DNA from: Marthasterias glacialis
Taxonomy: Eukaryota; Echinodermata; Asteroidea; Forcipulatida; Asteriidae
Length of the DNA: 64,000 nucleotides
Assembly: GCA_911728455.2 (NCBI GenBank)
Contig: OU452223.1
Coordinates: forward strand, 16,797,802 to 16,861,801
Direction: 5' to 3'
Positions 34,481 through 46,400 of this stretch are shown piece after piece (the stretch's first letter is position 1; every line of letters starts with the position of its first letter). The notes beneath the pieces are model-generated. The model saw only the letters and a program-made list of their open reading frames with translations. It was not told where the DNA came from and did no database searches. A program made the position numbers and the translations under genes.

Positions 34481-37400
34481 ATGGCTCATCTAGCAAGGTT
34501 AGGTTCAATCCTTAAGAACCAAGTGGGACCTCAGCTTGGCCTCTTAAAACTGAGGCCATTGTCAACATCCCCTTCTGTATGGGGCAGCTATGAGAAGGTA
34601 ACAGAACAAATAATATTGATAATATTTATCATATTATTTATGATTTAACCCATACACCGATGTGTTTGAGCACTGTATACTCAGTATACATGTATTTTCC
34701 TGAGTGCTGTGAAAAAAAATCCACAGGCATATTACTCGGGTGGGATTCAAACCCACGACCTTTGCCATTCTAGAGCAGATGCCGTAATAAGATGAGTAAT
34801 ATGCCCAGGTGGATTCTTTTAACAGAACTCGGGAAAGTACTAAACATACAGTGCTTAAAAACATTGGTGTATGGGTAAAACAGAAGTAATAGTCTTTATC
34901 ACCGACGTAAATTTAACATCTATTGGATAATATTTATCAGTTGGTTAATTCATGTGTGTTTTAAGGCCTGATACTTCACGACGAGACCTCCATGCAGGGC
35001 TCACCCTTAACACTAGCCCGGCGTACGTTGTCTAGTAAAAACTGCTATGGGCTAGTAAACACCACTTCTGAACTTGCCCTGTTGGCTACTAAAAACTGTG
35101 CAACTTACTTGTTTATAATGCTCATACTTCTTCCTTTTCAGATGTGAATAATACATTTTAGAAATGTGTTAATTTATTTTTGAGTATGTGAGTTAAACTG
35201 TTTGTGATCGCTTTTATTAGTATCAGAAAGATACGTTTATGACAATACATTTTTTAAATTTGGGCAACGAAAACTTCCTGGGGGCAAGTAAAATGCACAG
35301 TGTACTAGCCCCTTTGGCTACTTTACAAAAAGCTTGAGCGCAAGGCCTGCCATGTATGTTCCCTTGACATGTTCCACTACAAATGATTATTTCCCTCACA
35401 GAGGTACCCCTTGCTAAGGAAAAACTGCCTTGCCCTAAGAACAAAGTGTCAGGCCTGGGTTCCTTTAAAAAAGGTTGCTACTTATAAATCCTAGCCTGTT
35501 TTATTTTTTCCCCCTTCATCGTCGTAGCCAAGGCAAGCCTACTTAGTCCTCGATGACGGCAGTAAATTCAAAGGGTACTCCTTCGGCCATGAAACCTCAG
35601 TTTCCGGGGAAATGGTCTTCAACACTGGACTGGTCGGGTGAGCTTCAGTGAATAACTCTCTATTATTAATATTTCTCCATTGATGCCTAGACTCCATTTG
35701 GATTACCTCCCACAGGGGCTTGTATTGTGCCCTTTTTTTTGTAAAGATTATTTGGAGCTGAATTTCTGTGGTTGTTATTTTGCAAAGTATTTGTTTACCA
35801 GGTCAATGTAGTGGTGTGCACTCTTGATAGTAAAGTGCAACCAAAGATTCTTCAGTTATTTTCTACAAGGGATTCTGACTGAGTAAATTTAATTAAATTT
35901 TGAGGTGAACAAAGTTAAATTGACTAAAAGGGGATTTGAACCTGCGCCCTCCTGAATAATGTGCTCTACCAACTGAGTTATCTAGCCCAATAATCCTTTT
36001 ATGTCAATGGAGATTGACATCATAGAGATAGATAGCTCATTTGTTAGAGCGCCAGCACGTTAATTGGGAGGTCGTAGGTTCAAATCCTGTTCTATTAAAT
36101 TTTTATTTGTTTTAAGAAGTGTAAAATTGGATGGTTTTGAATAGCTGGTAAAACGGTAGAAGGTAACTAACTATGAAAAAGAAAAGCCTAAACTCTGATA
36201 AATGCCGTCTTACCCATAACTAGGTATCCAGAATCCATGACTGATCCCAGCTACAGAGGTCAAATTCTGACCCTGACTTATCCCCTCGTTGGCAACTACG
36301 GTGTACCAGACACGGACATTGAGGACGCAAACGGGCTCCGACTATTTGCAGAGTCTGAGAAGGTACAGATCACTGGACTCCTGGTTCAAGATTACTCCAA
36401 GAGGCCGAGTCACTGGGCGTCGGTGAAGTCTCTGTCTGAATGGTTGAAGCAGGAGGGTGTGCCTGCACTGTATGGCATCGATACCAGGATGCTCACTAAG
36501 AAAATAAGAGATGAGGTGAGTCTTAAAACCCCTCCTGAAAGTGCATACTCCAAGATGCCCCCAAAACCCCATAGACTATGCACATAATGGTGAAGTAACC
36601 CATGCCATACTTTCCTGTCATTGTATTTGTATGTATGGTCGATCAGTGCCACTGCAGAAATTTACCAAGGTTCAAAAAACCTTATCTCTTCCAATAGTGG
36701 CTCATAATTATTCCATTGCAGTTGAGCACAGCTGGTTGCCTCTTCAGTTTACCACTCTCTTGGAAGCACTTTGGGCTATGGCTCTGCTCTCTTCCTAAGC
36801 ATGCATGTGCCTCAAAATGAAACTGTTGTGGCATAGTGAGGTATGGGTTTGTTGTCTCAAGATACACACTGATAATAGGAAGGCTACATCTACATCAAGT
36901 CTTGGAAATACATAAAGTCCTCAAGACAATGGCCTCCATATATCCAATAGTCTTGATCTCAGTGACCCATGTTTCTGTAGATATATTTCAATATACCAAT
37001 GGAAGGCCCCCATTATATCGGCCATTTAGATTTCAATTGACCTTATGCATTGACATCATCACGTCACAATCTTAGAGGTCAAATTATTATGACAATGGAA
37101 ATGGCGCAGCTGTGTACACACGGCACACAGGATGGGCCAATGAGAAGCCTTCTTTTGACCCGTAGCCGAGGGCGCCCTTCTCAAGTGACGTCATGTGCAC
37201 AAAGGTCTATTCAGAGCACAAAATAGAGAGTTTTTTGTTTTAAACACAACTGTTCTCTTTTGGTCTTCAAGGGCACCATCCTGGGCAAGATTGAATTTGA
37301 CGATCAGCCGATTGACTTTGTGGATCACAACCAGAGGAATCTGATGAAAGAGGTTTCAACAAAAGATGTTCAAATCTTCGGCAAAGGGAATCCCTACAAG

Positions 37401-40400
37401 GTCATCGCTGTGGACTACGGAATCAAAAACAACATCATCCGTAGTTTGATTAAGGTATGGAATGGAGACATTGATATTTTATTTGAGTTCATTTTCATTT
37501 TCATCTAACAGCGCAGGCACCAACATCAGTGAAAACATTACAGCTCAGTAGTAGCAAGGGTGAGACTTCCTATGGCTTCTTGATTCCAGAATTCTTTGAA
37601 AAATTTTGTGTTATTTGAGACAGAGGACAGCTAAATGAAGCTGTGCAAAAAAAATGGACTGGCTTATTGTACGCCAGAATCTTTAGTCTTGGTGGGGTAC
37701 ATTTGTGTAGATTCTGAAATATAAGCCTAAACATTTCTTGGGATTTCTTAGTACCCATTTTTAAGATTTTTGTTCTCTTTTGTCTATTTGCTCTTTGTCT
37801 TTTGTCATTCTCTGAAAATTGCAAGAATCTGAGAGGTGGTGTGAAAATGTGAAAAAAAAGAAAACAGGACTGGTCCATGCAGCTGAATTAGTTTGTTTGA
37901 TCTGTTACTGCATAAAATGAATATTCAGTTTTGTTTTGTCGTTTGCCCATTCAGAGAGGAGCAGAGGTGCACCTGGTTCCGTGGGACTATGATATGTCTC
38001 AGGACACATACGATGGTCTCTTTTTATCCAACGGGCCCGGTGACCCCGCCCTAGCAACAGAAGCCATTGCTAATCTAAAAAAGGTACGGTATGCTGTCAA
38101 TGTTTACATGAAGGAAAAGAACATTATTTGCAAAACAGTACAACATTATTCTGAAATAATGTGGAATAATTAAGTACATAGTGGACTCTTTTTAACGTCT
38201 GTGGAGTTAGTAATAAGTACTTTTTTGTTTGTCTTTGTAGGTCATAGAACAGGAAAACCCAAAGCCTGTATTTGGGATCTGTATGGGTAACCAGTTGACT
38301 GGATTAGCGGCTGGGGCTAATTCTTATAAACTTGCTCTTGGTAATAGGTGAGTTACGAATGCTGGCCATCTATCAACTTGTCCGTTTGTCTCTGTGTCTA
38401 TGTACTGTCTATCTTGGGATATATATGGATAATCAGTCGACTTGATTAGTACTTGGGCTTAATCTTACCAACTTGCCCTTGGCATTAGGTGAGTTAATAC
38501 ATCAATACTTAACTGAACAGATCATCTGAAGCTTCTACAAATCTTCCGTAAACCCTCCCCCCCCATAATTTTTAGAGGACACAATCAGCCAGTATTGAAC
38601 ATGATCAATGGGCAGGCCTTCATCACGTCGCAGAATCACGGCTATGCCATTGACGAGACGACTCTACCCAAAGAATGGAAGCCAATCTTTGTCAATGCAA
38701 ACGACCACAGTAACGAGGTTAGTACATGTAGGTCCTACAAATTGGGGTTGCACACACAGTCAAGTCAAACAATTTTTCCAAAGTTACATGCATACTTCTG
38801 AAATTTGTGAAGAAAAAAAATCTTTCCAATATTGTCCAAGTGAGTGTACATGATAAACAACATCAATAGAATCTTGAAAAGGCTACTTTCTGCCCGATCT
38901 TTACAGCATCTTTAAATTTGTCACTGTATATGATTGATTTTATCCTCAGGGCATTATGCATGAGTCGAAGCCTATATTCACTGCCCAGTTTCACCCAGAA
39001 CACAAAGGAGGTCCTACAGACACGGAGGTGAGTAAAACGGGTTGGAATGGGACGGGGTAATTACATTTTTTGTTGGGGGGGGGGGAGGTTAGGCTATCAA
39101 AAAGTTCAGGGAATGGACAACTATGGGTATATTATATTGGTCAGACACTGAGCATTAGAGAGTAGTTGTATGGGCTTAAATTCTCATCAAATTATGAATA
39201 AAACATTGAAAGTGTTGGTACAACATGAAGAAAAAACCAACAGACTGCAAACCTGAAGTGAAATATTTATCGATGTAGTCCCCAAAGAGTTTTGTAAATG
39301 TCTTGAGCCCAGGTGTATTAGAAATGTGGTTTCCAATGTTTCTTTTTAGTTGATGTAATAATTGCACTGGGGTGAAGAAGATGATTTGTTCTGTTTTAAC
39401 ACCTACATCGATGTGTTATAAGCACTGTATACTCTGTACTTTCCAAGTCCCGCGGGAAAACATGCACAGGCTACTCGGAAGGGATTTGAACCAAAGACCC
39501 CTGCATTCTAGACCAATTGTCTTAACCATCTAGACCTGCCGAGAGTGCCCGGTGTCTAGATCCAAGTTCAAATCCTGTAATTAGCAGCGGGTACCGGAAA
39601 CAATGTGTCTGTTTTTTCTTTCCTTTCTAGTTCATGTTTGATACCTTCATGGAGCTTGTTCGGACCGGTAAAAGTGACATCAAATCCGCCATTAGTCCGT
39701 CGTTTCCTGTGCCAAAAAGATTGAATGTAAGTAATACCCATTGCCTTCGTACCAAAACCACTATTTAGCTGTCAGCTCACAAGACAAATTTGGCTTGTCT
39801 CCTCGTTTGCAAAACACTCTTTCTGTTGTGTATTTTGTTTGTTAATGCCTTTTTGTTCTTTCAGAATCGATATTTAGACCTCAATTTCACCTCTGTATTT
39901 GGCTATCTGTAGGTATCTAAGGTACTGGTTCTAGGCTCTGGGGGTTTATCCATTGGACAAGCTGGGGAGTTTGACTATGCTGGTTCTCAGGCCATCAAAG
40001 CTCTGAAGGTAAAGTAGTAAGACAATTCTAAAATTGTGATTTAAATGCATCTCAATGGCCGATCAAGGTGTAGGCCTGACCCCAGTCTCGTATCAGATTT
40101 CAGATTTTATCAGTGAAGAGTTCCAAGTCCGAGTATCCAATTTGAAATGTATTTCAGCCACTTGATTCAACCAAGCATTCCCAACAGATCAAGCCTCATA
40201 ATCTTCCCTTAGGATCCAGGCTCACCTAATCCGCAGCTGGCGGTCAAAATAACTTTGAGAAGTAAAACAAAATTGCCCGTTGATGAGATGCTTACTGATT
40301 CAGCTGGCTTGGTTACAACCAAAGGACGTAATGTATAGCTGACTCATTCAACAATCCAAGTCAGAACAACATAGTTTAACCATTAGTGACTTTTACTTTG

Positions 40401-43400
40401 TTGTTTTATGCAACTCAGGAAGAACATATCCAAACAGTCCTGATGAATCCAAACATAGCCTCCGTCCAGACCAACGAGTACGGCGAGAAACAAGCAGACA
40501 ATGTGTACTTTGTTCCCATCACTCCTGAGTACGTCATTGATGTGATCAAACGAGAGAAACCTGATGGGATCTTGCTGTCCATGGGAGGTCAGACGGCACT
40601 CAATTGCGGAGTGGAGTTGTATAAGAAAGGGATCTTTGAAGAGTACGGTGTCAAGGTAAGCTGATAACTTCTCTGAATTCATCAAATTCTCATAACTGAG
40701 TAGTAAAACATAACAGGCTGTCTTAGGGTCATGCTGAAAATGATTATCATAACCCATACTTGTATCATGTTTTGCTGGTTGAAGAATTCATGGATGTTAA
40801 AAACAACTGGCTTTCCTATTGACTAAGTAACAGTAATCTTTTTATCCGGATGACAAAAACCCATACTTGTCTCATGTCGACGAACTGGTTATTTTGCTGG
40901 TTGAGTATTTTAAAAATGACATGGTTTTGGAACAAATTAATTATTTTTTTATAACCATAACTGACACACACATACAGCCGTGCTGGTTGAAGACTTAAGA
41001 GATGTTAAACACAACTGGCACTCTTGTGGTTTAAGTAATGATAATCTTATCAACCAAAATTTGTAACTCAAATATACATTATATGCAGTCCCTGCAGAAT
41101 TTTATTTTTACATGTAGTCTTGAGGTCAAGAGTTTGAAATGTCAAGAAAAGATCTCATGCATGATACAAAATAAACATGTATCAATGTTTTTGTTTGTCT
41201 GTATGAACACATGTATGAGGTGGGCCTCTTCATGTTCAGACATGAACTTGTCAGATGTACACAATTAGATGCCGTACATTTATAACCTTGAGTGTGATCT
41301 TTCATAATGGACAGGTTTTAGGAACTCCAATCGAGTCGGTCATGGCAACTGAGGACAGGCAGACATTCAACGACAAATTGAAAGAGATTGGGGAAAAGAT
41401 TGCACCCAGTGTAGCTGTGGAATCGGTGAGTTAAAGGCAAAGTATACCTTTGGTTTTTGGAACCGTACATTTGCCTTAATGCTATATAATTGTAGATATA
41501 TGCCAAAAAACTAACCTGTGTAAATTTCAGTTCAAAAGGTGGCAGCGTTTTTGAGATATCACCAAAAATATGGAGTGGTTGTTTTCATGTAGAAAAAGTA
41601 TCTGTCATTGGAATACACATTCTGAGAAGCGTTACGGCCATAACGCTTCTCAGATTCAAATTTTTGGGGGATAAAAAGTGATGTATTTTTCCATAACTGC
41701 AGTACTTTGAATTGAAACGTTTCTCAAAATGCATTATACTATCCAAAGCTGCTGTACTTTTTACCAAGTGAGTTATTATTGCCATAAATTTTCAGAGTCA
41801 TTACCAAACGTATACAGACCCTTTAATGTCTATATGCAATACATCTGTTAATAACGCTGTCAACATATTTGTCTTGTTCCCCGTGTGCAAGTAGTCTTAA
41901 TGAGTGCCAATTCTCTGTATCTAAAAAAGGGCACGGCTCAAAATGAGCATGATTTTTATGATAACCCACACAACTACAGTAACCTTAGAATTTTACTAGT
42001 CCTTCATGTTTGTTTAGTCGTCCTGAAGTTGTCCAGTCTAATTTTGCCTTTTAGCCTCGGTTTGGTTACATTGGTTTATATGGAAGAAAAACAAAGATGG
42101 CTTTACCTTGTGTGGCTGGGTTTTAGGTGAGGACACTCCATTCTGACAATTCCTTTTATTCTGCAAAACCTGGGGGGAAACAAGAAGTTATGTTAGTTAT
42201 TTGCCCCTGTACACTAAGAAAAATCTGTTTCTTTCAAACTACTCCAATAAAGTTTTTTTTTTAAACATGTTTTTTAAATCTAAAAATGTGTTCTTAGGTT
42301 GAAGGGGCCTTGGAAGCTGCTGAGAAAATCTCCTATCCAGTCATGGTGAGGGCGGCATATGCTCTAGGTGGCCTAGGGTCAGGGGTCGCTGAAAACAAGG
42401 AGAAACTCACACAGATTGCTACTCAGGTGAGAAATTGTTGGAATGCTTCTCAGTTCGGAAAAATTCAGACAGTTCAAAACCATTTGAAACCTTTCAGGTT
42501 CATAGGTTGTGTATGGTGGCTCAACTGTGCAGGGAACTAACTGTATACGTGTGTGTATACATGCTGGGACTCATTGGAGACCGGTGATTACCACTGAATG
42601 AGACACCCAGTTGAAATAAGATCTATGTAGATACATTCACCAGATAATATCATATCGCAGGCTGGCATAGTTTATCTATCATACAGAACCACAGTGGATG
42701 GTATTGAATGGTCAGACAGTTGGAGGGTCAGCCTGCATCTTACAATGTTAACTTCTCACAAGTGTTTGTTTTTAAACTGATGAACTGTGTTTTGGTTGGT
42801 TTGACAGGCTCTTGCTTTATCAACTCAACTACTGATTGAGAAATCGCTGCTGGGATGGAAGGAGGTTGAGTACGAGGTTGTCAGGGATGCAGCTAATAAC
42901 TGCATCACGGTCTGTAACATGGAGAACTTTGATCCACTAGGTGTACACACGGGTAAGGGTACTAACCAACCCCAATCCCCTCCTCTCCAAATCATAACCA
43001 AAATGTTGCTACATACAGCCTCCAGCACCACCCTATGCCTCTCAAGTAAAATTGAATTCAGAGTCCTTCAATATTATAGTACCTCAACACCCAAGCATAT
43101 GGATTCTGTTAAGAAAAAGCCTTGCCATAGGACAAGCTATCTTGGTTTGTCATGGGCGAGTTTTGGCGACCTCGACCAGAAACAAGTTTGAGCTTGGGTC
43201 ATTGGTTTAGCGTTTTCGCGCGTTCTGTTCAACCGCAGTGACGCAGCTGTTCCGACCAAACCGTAACTGAGTTGTTGGCTTGGTTAGGCTTGGTTTCAAG
43301 ATGACTGATTCCACAAACATACAAAAAGTGTCGACAGAATTCTTTTAAAAATGAAAAATCTTACAGCAATTTTGATCAAATTACAAAAACTAAGTTCCAT

Positions 43401-46400
43401 TACTTGAAAATAAAAAGAAGGCTGTACATTTTGAGAAAATTAATTTCTAAAAAATGTACTTAAGTCACAAATTGTTCCTGGTTACCGACCCGTTTTTGCG
43501 TAGCTCTCAAAAGTTGTTCTGGTCTGTGAATTTGACGTCAGAAACTTCTTTCTTGTCGAGGTCGCCAAAACACGCCCCTGGGCAGAACTGTTGGAGTTTT
43601 TTTGTAGAGGTTTAGGGGTGATAGTGTTTTAAATAAAGGAATTTTGTTGTCTGATTATTCCCTTCCAAAAGGTGATTCTATTGTGGTAGCTCCCAGCCAG
43701 ACATTATCCAATCAGGAATACCACATGCTGCGAGAGACTGCGCTGAAGTGCGTGCGTCACCTTGGCATTGTCGGAGAGTGTAATATCCAATATGCCCTCC
43801 ATCCATCCTCGCTGGAGTACTGCATTATTGAAGTAAATGCCAGGCTGTCTCGTAGCTCTGCCTTGGCTTCAAAGGCTACAGGGTATAATTTTGTTGATTT
43901 TCTTAATTTCCTAGTTTGTTCTATATGTTTGTGAGCTAGTTTACCTTTTGACTATAGTTGACTTGTTTTTCGATTTGATCTCCCAAATTGTATTGCATTT
44001 AAGTGAATTACTTATGATAAAAACAAAAAGTTTTTGTAAATATTTTGAAGTATCATTTTTCTGTCAAATATATTTCACATGTATCCCCTTGATTGTTAAT
44101 ACTCAATACACTATGTTCATCAGACTAGATTCAAAAGCAATATAAAACTGTGTAGCTAGAAACAAAGATTAGAAAATTACATTTTGTTCTTGATATTTCA
44201 ATTCAGTTCAGTTCAGTTCAATTCAAACCCACATTTTCTTCTACACCAAATGGAAAATATAATAAAATGCCAGAAGTGAAAAAAATAGATTACAAGGTGG
44301 AAACGAAATTGAGTATGGAGTCATCTTCTTAAAGGCAGGGCCTTGAAATGAGATTCTTTTTGAAAATGTCCTGCAGATATCCGTTGGCATTCATAGCAGC
44401 CAAGTTAGCGTTGGGGATACCTCTGCCTGAGATCCGCAATGCAACCACCGAGTCTACCACGGCGTGTTTTGAGCCTAGTCTGGATTACATCGTCACTAAG
44501 ATACCTCGCTGGGACCTGGATCGATTTCATCAGACGTCCAACGTCATCGGTAGTGGTATGAAGAGTGTGGGAGAGGTGAGGAAATGGGAAATTCCAATCT
44601 CAGATTTCTTTTCAGTTGGGGAACCACATGGTGCCATCTTTGTCTTTACGTGCCAATGTTCTTTAGAAATATAAACATTTCAGACAAGGGAACATAAGTA
44701 CCATCTTATCAAATACTAAATAATAATGAAAATACCACAATCTTATATAGTGCACGTATCTTCTGTGGCGTGTCGTGGCCGAGTGGTTAGTGCGTCGGAC
44801 TCAAGCTCCGGTGGCTGAGTCATCAGAGTGTGGGTTCGAGTCCCGGTCATGACGCTTGTGTCCTTGAGCAAGACACTTAACCATAATTGCTCCGTAAAAT
44901 TTGGGGAGGTAGAGCCTTCTGCTCTACCAGCCAGGCTTCTGATAGATGATACCTAAGCCTACATCCTTACGGACTGTAAAGGGGGTTACCCTGTTTCAGC
45001 CCCATGAGTAGGTGGCAACGGCCCCTGGATAAAACAGTTGATTTGTAGCCCACACCTCGAGTGGCTTACTGGCCTTGTGTGTCTGGCGACTTCATTAAAA
45101 AAAAAAAAAAAAAAAAATCTACCAATAAGGTACTTAAGGCGCTGGAGCAAAGAGAAACAAGCAGGTGAGGGGATTTCTTTGTGGGGGAAGTACGGTGGCA
45201 CAACTTGCTTCCAAACCATACCAGAAACAGTGGGGCAAGCCCCAACTCTTTCACGATGATTGTCCTAGGGTGGATTTCACAAAACTAGTCCAAACTTACA
45301 ACAAGTCCTATAAGTTCGGACTAGTTACTCATCCTAACTCGAGATAAGACTAGTCCTAGTGCTTTGTGAAATCCACCCCTGGGTTCTTTACGTGCGTTAC
45401 ACAATACACAAGACCTATAGCTTTACATTAATTATGGTTAAGTGCCTTGCTCAAGGACACACGTGCCATGACTGTGATTCGAACCCATACTCTGCTGCCG
45501 ACAGCTCCAGAACTCGAGGCCGGTGAACCTGACTGCTTGGCCGCAACACTTCACATCCTCTAATTGGACAACTGTTTATATTGCCTCAATACTTGATGTT
45601 GCTGTGCCCTTCAGATGGGACATCTAGTTGTATAGGTCCCATTTACAAGGATAAAGTAGTGTAGGTTTGGGGCTACACAAAAGAGTTTACCCAGGTGTTT
45701 ATGGTTTACACAGCATTGCATCCTCAGGTTAGCTGGAAAGTTGGGTGTTTACCCCGCTGTTTTTGACTAACAAACCATGTACCCTAACACACAGGTTTCC
45801 TCTGGCTTATGGTGATTAAGTTCATTTTTTCAGGTACCCTTGCTTTTATTACCACAGATACATAATGATACTACTTCATTTGTATGTGATGATATTGTAG
45901 GTCATGGCAATTGGTCGTACATTCGAGGAGAGTTTTCAGAAAGCACTACGGATGACACATCCCTCCATCGACGGTTTCTCCCCCAAAATGCCGTTAGGAA
46001 AATCCTTCCCGACGAACTTAGAAGAAGAGATGAGAGTTCCCTCTAGCCATAGGGTTCACATCATTGCCAAGGTAACCGGACTGCCCAATATGTACACATA
46101 CAAGCCATCCCATAGGTGCAAATTCCAAGATGCCTCAAAATCTCCCATATGCCATGCATACAACGGTGAAGTAAACCATGCCAAACTTTCCTGTTATTGT
46201 ATTTGTATGTGGGATCAATCAGTGCCACAGATTACCAGCTGCAGAAATTGACCAAGGTTTAGAACCTTACCTCTTCCGACTGTGTTTTTTTTTTGTGACT
46301 GTAAGTTTTACTTATTGAAATTGTGGATGGTTGTTTAGTTTCTTTGAACTTCTTACATTTGTATATTTTTAAAAGTTTGTGTCACTGTTTTTTAACTCAT

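Noticed and set aside
44770-44856. A functional tRNA-Leu(CAA) gene
   Set aside because: It folds like a tRNA, but it is followed by the SINE body and a poly(A) run and related heads with the same tail occur elsewhere.
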